Source of the DNA: an uncultured OM182 clade bacterium
GTDB taxonomy: Bacteria > Pseudomonadota > Gammaproteobacteria > Pseudomonadales > Azotimanducaceae
Reading direction: 5' to 3'
Assembly (NCBI GenBank): GCA_905182025.1
Contig: CAJJAA010000034.1
Location: 1-64,000, forward strand
DNA length: 64,000 nucleotides
Shown: one piece after another, positions 48,861 to 59,551 of the stretch
How positions within the stretch are numbered: the first letter of the stretch is position 1
Layout: each line of letters starts with the position of its first letter
Notes under the pieces: generated by a model
Told to the model about the DNA's origin: nothing
The model's database searches: none
The model's input: only the letters and a program-made list of their open reading frames with translations
Translations under genes and position numbers: made by a program

Positions 48861-49409
48861 ATGGCAAGAATTTATCTGGTCCGTCACGGCAAGGCAGCAG
48901 CGTCATTTACCGATGATGCAGACCCCGGTCTCGACGTCGAAGGACATGAACAGGCAAAGCAAGCCTGCGAGCTACTTACTCGCCACACGCCATTAGTGCT
49001 GCTATCGAGCCCTCTCAAGAGAGCGCAGGAGACAGCTATTCCGCTCGCGGAGAAGCTCTCACAATCCGTCGAGATAGAAACGCGCGTTGCGGAGATACCG
49101 TCACCAGGACTCTCGCTGCAGGAACGTGGACCATGGCTGGGGAAGATTATGCAAGAAAACTGGTCACAACAAACTCAGGCATTACAAGATTGGCGGGCCA
49201 ACCTCGGCCAAGCCTTAATCGACATTCAGCAAGATACGGCGATTTTTTCCCATTACGTTGCGATCAATGCCGCTGTTGGTTTTGCTGAGGGAAAAGATCA
49301 GGTTATGGTATTTCGGCCTAACAACGCATCAATTACCGTGTTTGAGACCGATGGCCAAAGTTTAACGTTAGTGTCTCGAGGCGACGAAGCTGAAACGAAG
49401 GTTAACTGA
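48861..49409 (+). CDS. SixA-like histidine phosphatase family protein
   Basis: 182 residues. The phosphatase signature is at the very start, MARIYLVRHGKAA (His9 as phospho-acceptor), and a second His is in AIFSHYVAINA. SSPLKRAQETA supplies the Arg of the phosphate pocket. Family members remove phosphate from phosphohistidine proteins or small molecules; E. coli SixA acts on the phosphotransferase protein NPr. The substrate here is not known. Confidence 0.85.
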   Translation: MARIYLVRHGKAAASFTDDADPGLDVEGHEQAKQACELLTRHTPLVLLSSPLKRAQETAIPLAEKLSQSVEIETRVAEIPSPGLSLQERGPWLGKIMQENWSQQTQALQDWRANLGQALIDIQQDTAIFSHYVAINAAVGFAEGKDQVMVFRPNNASITVFETDGQSLTLVSRGDEAETKVN

Positions 49410-49453
49410 TAGAGATTGCGTCGCGGCGTTTGATCGAGATCGACCCGCGCGTT

Positions 49454-50479
49454 CTAATTAAAATTAACCTTATGTGATGATTTAGACAGCGTTAGCACGA
49501 GCCGTTCTAACTCGTCCCAGGGCTCGCCCGTTGCTGCGCCTTTTACAAATCTGTCGATGTTTGCAACTCGGCGTAGACAGGACTGAATTCTGGAGGGACT
49601 TTGTTGCTTAAGGCATTGTCCTACAATCGGTTTTCGTTTGGCCCAAACTTTATAGCCATTCAAGACAGAGTCGATCGATTGCCCGCCTCTAACAGCAGCG
49701 GACATGTTCACCAATGATCTCAGTTCTCGCGCCAATAGTCCGGTTATTGCTAACATCTCGCTGCCCTCTGATCGCAGTCCACGAACAATTTTAAGGGCCC
49801 GATCGGGCTTCTGCCCTACCGCAGCATCGATCAAACCGAATACGTCAAAACGGGTATTGTCGGAGACACCGTCAACGACCTGCTCAAGGCTAATTTCGCC
49901 GCTACCGGTGGTTAAACTTAGCCGCTCAATCTCTTGGGACGCCGCAAGCAGATTCCCTTCAACTCGATCGATCAATGCACTGACAGCATCCGGCGTCGGT
50001 GTCAGCCCAACTTTGCGAAATCGAGCACTAATCCAAGCGGGTAATTTGCCAACCTCAATTGGCCATATTTGAACGAAGGCGGCTTTAGCTTCCAGCGCTT
50101 TAAACCATTTACTGCGTTGCGTCGCTGCATCTAACTTTGGCAGAATAAATAAAAGCACCGTATCGTCGGCCATATGTTCGAGGTAGGACTGGATCGCTTT
50201 GGCACCTTTGTCACCGGGTTTGCCGTTCGGGATGCGCAATTCAATCAGCTTCTTTTCCGCAAAAAGACTCATGCTATTTGCCGAGAAAAGAACTTCTTCC
50301 CAGTCAAAGCTACCCTCAACGTGGAATAATTCTCGCTCGCTGAAGCCGTCCTTGCGAAGCTGCGAGCGAATCAGATCACAACTTTCTTGAACTAATAAAT
50401 GCTCATCACCTGACACGATGTAGATGGTCTGCTTTTTTTTCGACAGTTCTGCGGCGAGCTTGTCAGCGTATACTTTCAT
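49454..50479 (-). CDS. holA: DNA polymerase III delta subunit
   Basis: 341 residues. KQTIYIVSGDEHLLVQESCD near the start and LRKDGFSERELFHVEGSFDW match HolA, the clamp-loader subunit that opens the sliding clamp. The middle TVLLFILPKLDAATQRSKWF is the degenerate ATPase domain. Order leuS-lptE-holA on one strand is the normal gammaproteobacterial arrangement; nadD does not follow at this site. Confidence 0.93.
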   Translation of the reverse strand: MKVYADKLAAELSKKKQTIYIVSGDEHLLVQESCDLIRSQLRKDGFSERELFHVEGSFDWEEVLFSANSMSLFAEKKLIELRIPNGKPGDKGAKAIQSYLEHMADDTVLLFILPKLDAATQRSKWFKALEAKAAFVQIWPIEVGKLPAWISARFRKVGLTPTPDAVSALIDRVEGNLLAASQEIERLSLTTGSGEISLEQVVDGVSDNTRFDVFGLIDAAVGQKPDRALKIVRGLRSEGSEMLAITGLLARELRSLVNMSAAVRGGQSIDSVLNGYKVWAKRKPIVGQCLKQQSPSRIQSCLRRVANIDRFVKGAATGEPWDELERLVLTLSKSSHKVNFN

Positions 50480-50562
50480 TGTCGTCTCTCAGATGAATCT
50501 GAAGAATCTTGCAGGGTTTTAACGTCCGGGCTACACAACAGCAATGGTTATAGACCGAGTGC

Positions 50563-51135
50563 TTATAAGCCTTCGTACTCATCATCACCGAAAATGTCCG
50601 CGGACTCACTGCCTGATTGCTTCTGGGCATCTTGACGCAAAACCGCACTAAATCGTCTTAGCAGCTGTGCCGCCAAGTCCCTTCTCATTTCAGCAATCAG
50701 CACCTGCTCTTCTTCAGCACTGCCAACCAAGCTGGTTCTGTCAAAACTGTATATTCGCTCGGTCGATATCACGGTCGGTCTTATAATCGGCTTGCCTTTC
50801 TCATCAGCGGCGGCGAATTGAATTTCCAAACGCAACTCATAGTCAGCAACACTAATATCAGCAGTGGTCGAGACAGGTCTTCGACTGGTGTTCTCTGACA
50901 ACACACGCACAGAATAATCCGCACCGGTAGACACCAAGGCAATATCTCTCGACTCAACCAGACGTTCGAGTTCACGGGAGAAATCACTGTAGGCATTCGC
51001 AGAACTGATATTCATGCTTTCAACGGCCAAATCAAATTCAGCAGTATTTCTCAAAGCAAAGCCACAACCGGCAAGCACCGATAGCATGCTAAAGAGAGCA
51101 ATGAACCTAATCACAACGGTTGCAGACTGCATCAA
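50563..51135 (-). CDS. lptE: LPS assembly outer-membrane lipoprotein LptE
   Basis: 190 residues. Lipobox SVLAGC puts the lipidated Cys at 24, followed by [10 protein letters not shown], the typical LptE opening. The rest is a small alpha/beta domain ([40 protein letters not shown]). It plugs the LptD barrel and helps deliver lipopolysaccharide to the surface. It overlaps the leuS stop by four bases. Confidence 0.93.
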   Translation of the reverse strand: MMQSATVVIRFIALFSMLSVLAGCGFALRNTAEFDLAVESMNISSANAYSDFSRELERLVESRDIALVSTGADYSVRVLSENTSRRPVSTTADISVADYELRLEIQFAAADEKGKPIIRPTVISTERIYSFDRTSLVGSAEEEQVLIAEMRRDLAAQLLRRFSAVLRQDAQKQSGSESADIFGDDEYEGL

Positions 51136-53609
51136 GACACCACGAAGTTGATCAATTTTGCCGGCACCACAATCACTTTTCTAATTGTCTTACCCTCAAT
51201 GAACTTTTCTACATTCTCAACCTTTCTCGCCGCAGCTTCAATATCCTGCTTAGAATCATCGACTGACATCTCGAGCTTACCTCGTAGCTTGCCGTTTACT
51301 TGCACGATGATGGGCACGGTGGTTTTTACCAGCGCGTCTTCATCGACATCTAACCAGACAATCTCTTCAAGCTTTTCACCGGTAAGGCGTAACAGTAACT
51401 CGTGACAAATATGCGGTGTAATCGGCGCCATGATTGTTACGACGGCGGTCAATACCTCCTGAGCGACGGCGCGTCCTTGAGGCGTTCTGTCGTCAGTTTT
51501 GAGCAGATGGTTCATCAATGACATCGAAGAAGAGACAACGGTATTGAAGCTCAATCGTCGGCCATAATCGTCGGCTGCTTTCGCAATCGTTTCATGTAAA
51601 ACCCGACGGGTATCTTTTTGACTGTCATTCAATTGATTTTTATTTAATGCCTCGACCGTGCCACGGGCCAAATGCTGATCAACCGTTTTGAAAAGCTTGG
51701 TCCGCAACCAGCGATTAGCCGATTCGACCCCGTGTTCTGACCATTCAAAGGATTGTTCCGGTGGCGCAGCAAACATCATCGCCATCCTCACCGCATCAGC
51801 CCCATAAGCATCCAAAAGGAGCTTCGGATCACCGGCATCACCAGCGGACTTCGACATTTTTACGCCGTCCTTTAGCACCATACCAAGTGCCAACAACTTC
51901 TCGAACGGCTCATCGGTATCGACCAACCCTTCATCTCGCATAACCTTGTGAAAAAATCGTGCGTACAACAAGTGTAAAATTGCGTGCTCTTCGCCACCCA
52001 CATAATGATCAACTGAAGTCCAGTATTTGGCTCGCTCATCAAGCATTTCATTTTCGTTATTGGCAGAGGCAAACCGCGCGTAGTACCAAGAGGATTCCAT
52101 AAACGTATCAAACGTGTCGGTTTCTCTCTCCGCAGCACCGCCACAGGTTGGGCAGGTTGTTTTATAAAAGGATTCCATCTTTTTGATCGGCGAACCAATA
52201 CCATCGAACTGCACATCCGTTGGTAGCGTGACAGGTAATTGATCTTCAGGTACCGCAACAGCACCACATTTTTCACAGTTAATGATCGGTATGGGACAAC
52301 CCCAATAGCGCTGTCGAGACACACCCCAATCACGAATCCTATAATTAACCTGCGTTTCACCAAGATTCTTGTCGCCTAGGGCTTCGGCGATTTGCTTGAA
52401 TGCCTCATCAAAGTTAAGCCCATCGAAGTCACCTGAGTTGGTTAATACGCCATTTTTTGATACATATGCCGCTTCGGCAATATCGCAGTCTTGCTCTGAG
52501 TCAGCAGCGGGCGCCACAACCTGTTTAATCGGCAATCCATACTTCTTGGCAAATTCGTAGTCACGTTGATCATGGGCGGGAACCGACATGACCGCACCTG
52601 AGCCGTACTCCATCAAAACGAAATTGGCGACCCAGACAGGAATCGCTTCACCGGTTAACGGGTGAGCCGCAATGTATCCTGTATCCATACCAAGCTTTTC
52701 CATCTTGGCCATATCCGCCTCAGCAACCTTAACCTGATTACACTGAGTGAGAAATTCGGCTAATACTGGGTTTTTGGCAGCCGCTGTTTTAGCCAGCGGA
52801 TGTTGTGGCGCGACCGCGAGATAGGTCGCCCCCATCAATGTATCTGGCCGAGTCGTGTAAACCGTCACGCCGTCCAAATCCACGTCATCAATCTGAGGTA
52901 GCGGGAACGTCATCTCAACGCCGGTCGATCGTCCGATCCAGTTTCTCTGCATGGTTTTAATCTTATCGGGCCAACCATCCAGCCCGTCTAAATTATCCAG
53001 CAACTCCTGCGCATAGTCGGTGATCTTTAAAAACCATTGCGCTAATTCTCTGCGTTCAACCAGCGCATCCGAACGCCAACCACGCCCGTTGATGACCTGT
53101 TCGTTAGCAAGTACCGTTTGATCAACAGGATCCCAATTAACCATGGCTGCTTTTTTGTAGACCAAGCCCTTTTTAAACATCTTCGTAAAAAACCACTGCT
53201 CCCATCGATAGTAATCCGCGTTGCAGGTTGCGAATTCACGGGACCAATCATAAGAAAAGCCGAGGCTCTGCAATTGATCTTTCATGTGAGCAATATTCGA
53301 ATGGGTCCATTTCGCAGGCGGTATATCGTGCTTTATGGCGGCGTTCTCTGCGGGCAGACCAAACGCGTCCCAGCCCATCGGATGCAGTACGTTCTTGCCT
53401 TGCAGGCGCTGGAAACGCGCAATGACATCACCAAGCGTGTAGGTTCTGACGTGTCCCATATGGAGTTGACCACTGGGATAAGGGAACATCGCTAAGCAAT
53501 AAAATTTAGGCTTGTCAGAATTTTCAGACACCTCGAAGGTGCTGTTTTCCTGCCAGTAGGCTTGAATCTGACGCTCAGAGTTTTGTGGTTTGTAGGGTAG
53601 ATCTGACAT
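51132..53609 (-). CDS. leuS: Leucyl-tRNA synthetase
   Basis: 825 residues. The HIGH-type motif is [15 protein letters not shown]; the KMSKS loop reads [13 protein letters not shown]; the editing domain has [18 protein letters not shown] zinc-type CPTCGGAAE lies in the connective region, along with [12 protein letters not shown]. It charges tRNA-Leu and edits mischarged products. The length is normal for bacteria, slightly shorter than E. coli LeuS. A 170-base gap without a visible gene separates it from lnt. Confidence 0.98.
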   Translation of the reverse strand: MSDLPYKPQNSERQIQAYWQENSTFEVSENSDKPKFYCLAMFPYPSGQLHMGHVRTYTLGDVIARFQRLQGKNVLHPMGWDAFGLPAENAAIKHDIPPAKWTHSNIAHMKDQLQSLGFSYDWSREFATCNADYYRWEQWFFTKMFKKGLVYKKAAMVNWDPVDQTVLANEQVINGRGWRSDALVERRELAQWFLKITDYAQELLDNLDGLDGWPDKIKTMQRNWIGRSTGVEMTFPLPQIDDVDLDGVTVYTTRPDTLMGATYLAVAPQHPLAKTAAAKNPVLAEFLTQCNQVKVAEADMAKMEKLGMDTGYIAAHPLTGEAIPVWVANFVLMEYGSGAVMSVPAHDQRDYEFAKKYGLPIKQVVAPAADSEQDCDIAEAAYVSKNGVLTNSGDFDGLNFDEAFKQIAEALGDKNLGETQVNYRIRDWGVSRQRYWGCPIPIINCEKCGAVAVPEDQLPVTLPTDVQFDGIGSPIKKMESFYKTTCPTCGGAAERETDTFDTFMESSWYYARFASANNENEMLDERAKYWTSVDHYVGGEEHAILHLLYARFFHKVMRDEGLVDTDEPFEKLLALGMVLKDGVKMSKSAGDAGDPKLLLDAYGADAVRMAMMFAAPPEQSFEWSEHGVESANRWLRTKLFKTVDQHLARGTVEALNKNQLNDSQKDTRRVLHETIAKAADDYGRRLSFNTVVSSSMSLMNHLLKTDDRTPQGRAVAQEVLTAVVTIMAPITPHICHELLLRLTGEKLEEIVWLDVDEDALVKTTVPIIVQVNGKLRGKLEMSVDDSKQDIEAAARKVENVEKFIEGKTIRKVIVVPAKLINFVVS

Positions 53610-53779
53610 GTTTGGAACTGATGCTCGTTTTAGGAATCGGAATTCTACCTGAACACCTTACAAGGAGATATCTTTCGAGGAAATTGGCGTACCGGTATAT
53701 CGATAGTAAATCTCACTTCTGGCTCTGGATATCAACATTTTGCTTGTTCGATCGAGGCGCTACGATCGTCAAACGCATC

Positions 53780-55291
53780 TCATGGCGAAGCTCGAAAGCG
53801 CCGAATGACGCTAATCGTAAAAATGAGCAGTAGCAACAATAAGAGCGGCAGGTGGCCCATCTTCGCAAAGGGTGTTTGGCCCGTACGTATTTCAGCATGA
53901 CCGCGCAACACACCCGCCTCGAATTGCGGCAACCAGGACTGCACGTCGCCTCGCTGATTAATGATCGCTGTCATGCCGTTGTTCGTAGATCGCAGCAGGT
54001 AACGCCCATTTTCGACCGCCCGCATACGCGCCATCTGAAAATGTTGGAGTGGGCCAATCGAACGCCCGAACCAGCTGTCATTACTGATCGTTGCCAATAT
54101 GCCAGGCACAATTTCATTACTTCGCACCAGATCCGGGTAGACCACCTCATAGCAAATAGACATGCCAATCCACGCTGAGCCAATTTGCATCGGCGGCTGA
54201 ATCGCCGCACCAACTTTATTATGCGACATGGGTAGATTAAAGAAGCCGATCAAACCGCGAAGTACCTCTTGCATTGGCACATATTCTCCGAAAGGTACGA
54301 GTCGCCGTTTAAAATACTCGCTTTCAGCTGCGCCCACACCGATGGCCGCGTTCATAAAGTTGCCATCATCGTCTCGGTCGGGAATACCTAATATCAAGGT
54401 TGAACCGGAGCCCTCGGCCTTTAAATCGAGATGCTGAAGTAGTTTCCCCGCGCGGTCGCGGAACACCGTAATCGCAGCTTCCGGCCAGATGATCACATCT
54501 TGCCCCCACTCAGGCTCAGTTAATGCCAAATACGTATTGATAATGGGCTGTACCATTTCCCGGCGCCACTTCACCGCCTGATCGATATTACCCTGCACCA
54601 AACTCACCGATATCGTTCTCTCCCGCTGGGTAAACTCAATTGACGCTAGCCAGGCACCAGCCAGCCAAAGCGCGGTAATCATCAAGCCGGCACTTAAGCC
54701 GGGGCGAAGTCGGGGTGAAAATATCAGGGAGCCTAACAAGCCTGACGTTAATGCCACGGCAAAACCTACCGCAAGGACGCCTGAAAGCGCAGCATATCCA
54801 AGCAACGGCGTTTGCAACTGCGAGTACCCAACAAAAAGCCAGGGGAAACCGGTTAAAAACCAAGTCAACAACCATTCATGGCCAGTCCAACAGGCGGCAA
54901 AAACAACTACCGCACGCAAACCCGAAGACCCCTTTGAGGCCAGCAGAGCGAATAAGTACCCCTGTATTAAAGACGGCAGCGCAATACCTGCGACGAACAA
55001 TGCCACTAACAAGGCCGCTAAAAATATCGAGGCGCCACCAAATTCATAGATGGAAACATATATCCATGAAGTGCCTACGCCATACATACCTAACGCGTAC
55101 AAATAATATCGAATTGCCGCTCGTTTTGCGGAGCAGTGCAGGGTCGTTAGAAACAGTAAGCTTAAAGAAGCAAAGGCACTATAGACGAGATCAAAAGGTG
55201 CCAGCGACAAGGGCAGGATGCAACCGGCAATACACGCGATTGCATCCAACCAGCGTGGATTCACTGCGGCAAAGACATCCTTAAGATTCAC
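53780..55291 (-). CDS. lnt: Apolipoprotein N-acyltransferase
   Basis: 503 residues. An N-terminal block of about seven membrane helices is followed by a periplasmic nitrilase domain with the Glu-Lys-Cys triad: IIWPEAAITVF, FKRRLVPFGEYVP, and GMSICYEVVYPDL. It adds the third acyl chain to lipoproteins, including those cleaved by the LspA of this window. It follows corC after nine bases, a conserved pairing. Confidence 0.95.
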   Translation of the reverse strand: MNLKDVFAAVNPRWLDAIACIAGCILPLSLAPFDLVYSAFASLSLLFLTTLHCSAKRAAIRYYLYALGMYGVGTSWIYVSIYEFGGASIFLAALLVALFVAGIALPSLIQGYLFALLASKGSSGLRAVVVFAACWTGHEWLLTWFLTGFPWLFVGYSQLQTPLLGYAALSGVLAVGFAVALTSGLLGSLIFSPRLRPGLSAGLMITALWLAGAWLASIEFTQRERTISVSLVQGNIDQAVKWRREMVQPIINTYLALTEPEWGQDVIIWPEAAITVFRDRAGKLLQHLDLKAEGSGSTLILGIPDRDDDGNFMNAAIGVGAAESEYFKRRLVPFGEYVPMQEVLRGLIGFFNLPMSHNKVGAAIQPPMQIGSAWIGMSICYEVVYPDLVRSNEIVPGILATISNDSWFGRSIGPLQHFQMARMRAVENGRYLLRSTNNGMTAIINQRGDVQSWLPQFEAGVLRGHAEIRTGQTPFAKMGHLPLLLLLLLIFTISVIRRFRASP

Positions 55292-55300
55292 AAGGGCTAC

Positions 55301-56143
55301 TTACCCGGTCGAATAGGGAGGAGTGAGCTGAAGCAGCTTGATACGGCGATTATCTGCGTTAAGAACTTTAAATTTAAAGCCTTGAACGCTCACCTTTTCA
55401 TCTCTTTTCGGAAGATAACCGAAATGATGAATAACAACGCCACCAATCGTGTCGAATTCCTCATCAGAAAACTCACAGCCAAACACTTCATTGAATTCAT
55501 CTAGAGTTGTTTGTGCTTTAACAGTGTAATTGTCAGCTGAATGCATTTTGATATTATCTTCATCTGCATAATCGAATTCATCTTCAATATCGCCGACGAT
55601 TTGCTCAAGGACATCCTCAATCGTCACAATACCCGACACGCCACCATACTCATCGTAGACAATTGCAATATGATTTCGAGTCGAACGAAAATCCTGTAGC
55701 AAGACATTAACCCGTTTACTTTCAGGTATCGCAGTACAAGGCCGCAGTAAATCTCGCATGTTAAATTTTGCTTGCCGATCCTGTAAGGCAAGCGGTAACA
55801 AATCTTTCGCCATCAAAATGCCAACAACATCATCAGGGCCATCACCCAAGACAGGGAAACGGGAGTGTCCAGACTCAATGATGACAGGTAAAAATTCCTC
55901 CGGTGACATATCCAGTCGTACGATCGTCATCTGAGAACGGGGAATCATTATTTCACCCGCCTGCATATCAGATACCGTGAGTGCGCCCTCGATAATACTC
56001 AACACTTCAACATCAAGTAGGTCGCGATGCTGTGCTGAGCGCAGAAGCTCAATCAGTTCTGTTCTCGAACTGGGCTCGCCAGTAAGGGCTTGAGACAATC
56101 TTTCTATCCAGCCCTTTTCGGTACTCGGACCGTCCTCACTCAT
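55301..56143 (-). CDS. corC: HlyC/CorC family CBS-domain protein (magnesium/cobalt efflux or membrane repair type)
   Basis: 280 residues. Two CBS domains (MIPRSQMTIVRLDMSPEEFL; HIAIVYDEYGGVSGIVTIED) and a C-terminal CorC_HlyC transporter-associated domain (FDTIGGVVIHHFGYLPKRDE) are seen. There is no membrane segment, so it is a soluble cytoplasmic protein of the CorC (YbeX) type. The start overlaps ybeY by 8 bases. The order phoH-ybeY-corC-lnt is the classic ybeZYX-lnt cluster. Confidence 0.94.
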   Translation of the reverse strand: MSEDGPSTEKGWIERLSQALTGEPSSRTELIELLRSAQHRDLLDVEVLSIIEGALTVSDMQAGEIMIPRSQMTIVRLDMSPEEFLPVIIESGHSRFPVLGDGPDDVVGILMAKDLLPLALQDRQAKFNMRDLLRPCTAIPESKRVNVLLQDFRSTRNHIAIVYDEYGGVSGIVTIEDVLEQIVGDIEDEFDYADEDNIKMHSADNYTVKAQTTLDEFNEVFGCEFSDEEFDTIGGVVIHHFGYLPKRDEKVSVQGFKFKVLNADNRRIKLLQLTPPYSTG

Positions 56144-56708
56144 GATCGTTCTTTACATCCTTCAAGTCTGTCACATAGGGGTTAGCAAAACCCATCATAG
56201 CCAAAATAGCAATTTCATTATTTTCCATCTCTGCCGCCTCAGATTCATCAATATGATCGAAACCGAGTAGATGGAGCACACCATGAACCGTCAAATGCGC
56301 AAAATGTTGTTCATAGCTTTTACTCTGGGCGTCAGCTTCAGTTTTTACAACCGCATCACAAATTGCAATGTCACCAATAAAATTTTCCATCTCAGCTTCA
56401 ACTTCAACAAATGCTCCGCTGCTTGTCGCTTTCTCGAAGGGAAACGATAATACGTTGGTCGGCATGTTTTTCTGTCGAAATGTCGTATTGAGCAGAATCA
56501 TTTCATCCAAATCGACTATTTTGATCGAAACTGAAGCATTCGGCTTATCAGCATGTCGCAGCGTTTTCTCCACCCACTCAATAATTTGCATATGCACGGC
56601 AGATTCACTGACAGCATCGCTGCGGACGACTTCAATCGGTGCAGACGTCGAGCTTGAGTCGGTTTGCTCGTTATCTGCCCTGGTCATGACTTGCTTCATA
56701 CCGATCAT
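56136..56708 (-). CDS. ybeY: Endoribonuclease YbeY (16S rRNA maturation)
   Basis: The metal-binding signature is near the end, HLTVHGVLHLLGFDHIDESE, with three His, plus MPTNVLSFPFE and GDIAICDAVV. The start is uncertain: ATG 56708 (MIGMKQVMTRADNEQ), 56699 or 56687 are possible, all inside the 3' end of phoH. A frame running up to 56885 is only a shifted reading of phoH. About 190 residues are expected, longer than E. coli YbeY because of a Ser/Thr-rich N-terminal tail (QTDSSSTSAPIE). YbeY is a zinc-dependent RNase for 16S rRNA processing and ribosome quality control. Confidence 0.92.
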   Translation of the reverse strand: MIGMKQVMTRADNEQTDSSSTSAPIEVVRSDAVSESAVHMQIIEWVEKTLRHADKPNASVSIKIVDLDEMILLNTTFRQKNMPTNVLSFPFEKATSSGAFVEVEAEMENFIGDIAICDAVVKTEADAQSKSYEQHFAHLTVHGVLHLLGFDHIDESEAAEMENNEIAILAMMGFANPYVTDLKDVKNDHE

Positions 56709-57657
56709 AAGCTTCAACGATCCTCTGCACCAAGGGATGCCGAACGACGTCTTTTGAAGTGAAGTGTGTAAACGATATACCCTCAACATCCACCAATACG
56801 TCGAGTATATGGCGCAAGCCGGACTTGGTTTTATGGGGCAAATCCACTTGCGTGATATCACCGGTAACCACGACGGTTGAACCAAACCCTATGCGGGTTA
56901 AAAACATTTTCATCTGTTCGACTGTTGTGTTTTGGCTCTCGTCTAAGATGATAAAGGCATCGTTGAGCGTTCTGCCTCGCATGTAGGCCAATGGCGCGAC
57001 TTCAATGATATTCTTCTCAATCAACTTCTCTACGCGCTCAAAGCCGAGCATTTCGTAAAGCGCATCGTACAAAGGTCGTAAGTAAGGGTCGATCTTTTGG
57101 CTAAGGTCACCCGGCAGAAACCCTAATTTCTCCCCCGCCTCAACGGCCGGTCGAACGAGCAGTATTCGGCGTATTCTTTCTTGCTCTAACGCTTCAACAG
57201 CACAGGCCACCGCCAAGTATGTCTTACCCGTACCCGCAGGTCCGATGCCAAAATTAATATCATTCGCTCTGACTTCTCGCACATAACCAATCTGATTTTT
57301 GCCACGAGGTTTAACCGATTTCTTGCGAGTGACAATCAAGTCCTCGGACTTTTCACTTTCTTCACTCATTAGGGCGTCTACTCCTGATTCTTGAAGGAAC
57401 AAATGAATTTGATCGGCCGTTAAGCTAACGCCATCGACTACCTCTCGGTAAAGACGATTCAATACGTGTTCTGCCGCTGCCAATACTTTTTCATTGCCAA
57501 GCAATTCAAAACTGTTGCCGCGATTGTTAATAGTAATGCCAAGGCGACTTTCAATTTGTCTCAAATGAGAATTGAAAGGGCCACAAAGGTTGGCCAGTTG
57601 AGCACTATTATTGGGTTCCAGATCAAACTGGCGGGGTTGCTGTTGCTGCGCGTTCAA
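56671..57657 (-). CDS. ybeZ: PhoH-like ATPase (YbeZ)
   Basis: 328 residues. The P-loop is FGIGPAGTGKTYLAVACAVE and Walker B FIILDESQNTTVEQMKMFLT, followed by TVVVTGDITQVDLP and KSGLRHI, the PhoH family core. An N-terminal KH-like part precedes it. It is thought to act with YbeY in rRNA processing as an RNA-dependent ATPase. It starts 70 bases after miaB and overlaps ybeY. Confidence 0.95.
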   Translation of the reverse strand: MNAQQQQPRQFDLEPNNSAQLANLCGPFNSHLRQIESRLGITINNRGNSFELLGNEKVLAAAEHVLNRLYREVVDGVSLTADQIHLFLQESGVDALMSEESEKSEDLIVTRKKSVKPRGKNQIGYVREVRANDINFGIGPAGTGKTYLAVACAVEALEQERIRRILLVRPAVEAGEKLGFLPGDLSQKIDPYLRPLYDALYEMLGFERVEKLIEKNIIEVAPLAYMRGRTLNDAFIILDESQNTTVEQMKMFLTRIGFGSTVVVTGDITQVDLPHKTKSGLRHILDVLVDVEGISFTHFTSKDVVRHPLVQRIVEAYDRYEASHDQGR

Positions 57658-57727
57658 ATAGTAGCTCGAGCCTCATAATTGTTTAATGAAAATAACGGTA
57701 CGTCGACAGAGAGAAGCAAAGAAACCT

Positions 57728-59053
57728 TCACTTTCTAAGTGTACCTCGAAGGGAGTTTGGCAGTGCTTCAGCGATATCAACATTCACGAACTGGCCAACT
57801 AACGCGATATCTGAAGAATTGAAATTCACAACACGATTGTTTTGCGTTCGCCCCTGCAACTGCCCGGGATTACGCTTGGATGGCCCCATCACCAACACAT
57901 TCTGAGTACTTCCCAGCATGTTGCGGCTAATTTGCATGGCATTATTGTTGATAACCGCCTGTAGTGTTTTTAAGCGTTCTTTTTTGACCGCCATCGGCGT
58001 GTCATCCGGCAGGTCTGCCGCCGGTGTGCCAGGTCTGGCGCTGTAGATGAACGAGAATGACAAATCAAAGCCAATCTCATCGATCAAACTCATCGTCGCT
58101 GCGAAATCGGCTTCCGTCTCACCAGGAAAGCCAATAATAAAGTCAGACGACATACTGATGTCGGGTCGAATCTTCTTCAAGCGTCGAATTTTAGATTTAT
58201 ACTCCAGTACCGTGTGGCCACGCTTCATTTTTGCGAGTATTCGGTCCGATCCACTTTGAACGGGTAAGTGCAGATGACTGACCAGCTCTGGCACCTCCGC
58301 ATAAACATCGATCAGACTTTCACTAAATTCTACCGGGTGCGAGGTTGTATAACGAATTCGATCGATACCTTCAATGTCCGCCATCACACTAATCAGGTAA
58401 GCAAGGTCGGCAACAGAGCCGTCGCCTACATCACCGCGGTAAGCATTCACATTCTGGCCTAGTAAATTTACCTCGCGAACACCCTTAGCGGCCAGATTCG
58501 AAATTTCCTGCAGAACCGGTCTCAACGGGCGACTCACCTCTTCGCCACGGGTGTAAGGTACAACACAGAATGAACAATATTTACTACAGCCTTCCATGAT
58601 CGAAACAAAAGCACTTGGGCCATCCACTGACGGTTCAGGCAGCCGATCAAATTTTTCGATTTCGGGGAAACTAATATCGACCACTGCCGAAGAGGATTGA
58701 TCAGAACTTTTTAGCAACTCTGGCAAGCGATGTAATGTTTGAGGTCCAAAAATAAGATCAACATAGGGCGCTCGGTCACTAATGGCTTCCCCCTCCTGAC
58801 TAGCAACACAGCCGCCGACGCCGATCTTCAAGTCTGGGTTAGCCGTTTTCAGCTTGCGCCATCGACCCAACTGGTGAAAAACTTTCTCCTGTGCCTTCTC
58901 ACGAATCGAGCAGGTATTGAGAAGCAGAAGATCCGCCTCAGCTTCATTATCTGTCAGCTCGTAACCCGCTGAGTCCTTTAATAGGTCTATCATTCGTGAT
59001 GAATCATATTCATTCATCTGACAACCATGCGTTTTAATGAAGACTTTGCTCAC
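57728..59053 (-). CDS. miaB: tRNA-2-methylthio-N6-dimethylallyladenosine synthase
   Basis: 441 residues. The UPF0004 domain carries Cys11, Cys48 and Cys82 (auxiliary iron-sulfur cluster). The radical-SAM motif is [15 protein letters not shown] with Cys156, 160 and 163. A C-terminal TRAM domain follows ([20 protein letters not shown]). It methylthiolates i6A37 in tRNAs reading UNN codons. It is the first gene of the miaB-ybeZ-ybeY-corC-lnt run. Confidence 0.98.
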   Translation of the reverse strand: MSKVFIKTHGCQMNEYDSSRMIDLLKDSAGYELTDNEAEADLLLLNTCSIREKAQEKVFHQLGRWRKLKTANPDLKIGVGGCVASQEGEAISDRAPYVDLIFGPQTLHRLPELLKSSDQSSSAVVDISFPEIEKFDRLPEPSVDGPSAFVSIMEGCSKYCSFCVVPYTRGEEVSRPLRPVLQEISNLAAKGVREVNLLGQNVNAYRGDVGDGSVADLAYLISVMADIEGIDRIRYTTSHPVEFSESLIDVYAEVPELVSHLHLPVQSGSDRILAKMKRGHTVLEYKSKIRRLKKIRPDISMSSDFIIGFPGETEADFAATMSLIDEIGFDLSFSFIYSARPGTPAADLPDDTPMAVKKERLKTLQAVINNNAMQISRNMLGSTQNVLVMGPSKRNPGQLQGRTQNNRVVNFNSSDIALVGQFVNVDIAEALPNSLRGTLRK

Positions 59054-59086
59054 TTATTTTGCATTCGACTTGAAAAAAGGGCCGCT

Positions 59087-59092
59087 ATTATA
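59087..59092 (-). promoter_or_regulatory. Possible -10 element of the miaB promoter
   Basis: TATAAT on the minus strand, 34 bases before the miaB ATG. No good -35 hexamer is found at the right distance; a TGAC just upstream may compensate as a near extended -10. Tentative. Confidence 0.35.
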
Positions 59093-59218
59093 GTCATGAC
59101 AGGGAGTATCACCTAGTAAAAACGCCTTGAAATCAACTAACATGCATCCATATATGCCATATGTTGACAAACAACCTAACAAACGAAACACTGATTCATC
59201 GCTTACAGGGCTCCAAGC

Positions 59219-59548
59219 ATGCCTAACACACCGCTTTATAAGGTAATTTTCCACAACCAAGGTCAGATTTTTGAGATATATGCTCATCAAATCTATCAAA
59301 GTGACCTCTATGGTTTTGTGGAAATCGAAGAAATCGTCTTTGGCGAGCGTTCTCGCATGCTCGTTGATCCTGCTGAAGAGAAATTGAAAGCAGAATTTGA
59401 AGGCGTCAATCGTACGTACATCCCGATGCATGCCATCGTCAGAATCGATGAAGTTGCTAAAGAGGGTGTGGGCAAGATTAGCGAAGCAAAAGGCAGCAAT
59501 GTGTCTCCGTTTCCAACGCCTGCATTCACACCGAAAAGCCCTGACTAG
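59219..59548 (+). CDS. DUF1820 family protein
   Basis: 109 residues. It starts MPNTPLYKVIFHNQGQIFEI and continues with YGFVEIEEIVFGERSRMLVD, PAEEKLKAEFEGV and YIPMHAIVRIDEV, the DUF1820 pattern found across gammaproteobacteria. Small, soluble, no signal peptide. Function is unknown. It is divergent from miaB and 3 bases before the acyl-CoA synthetase gene, so the two are probably co-transcribed. Confidence 0.85.
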   Translation: MPNTPLYKVIFHNQGQIFEIYAHQIYQSDLYGFVEIEEIVFGERSRMLVDPAEEKLKAEFEGVNRTYIPMHAIVRIDEVAKEGVGKISEAKGSNVSPFPTPAFTPKSPD

Positions 59549-59551
59549 GTT

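Noticed and set aside
48718-48906. Minus-strand frame opposite the SixA-like gene start
   Set aside because: It is antisense to a clear gene and its promoter and shows no recognisable protein features.
56709-56885. Extension of ybeY into phoH
   Set aside because: It is the shifted frame of the phoH 3' end; YbeY proteins do not have such an N-terminus.
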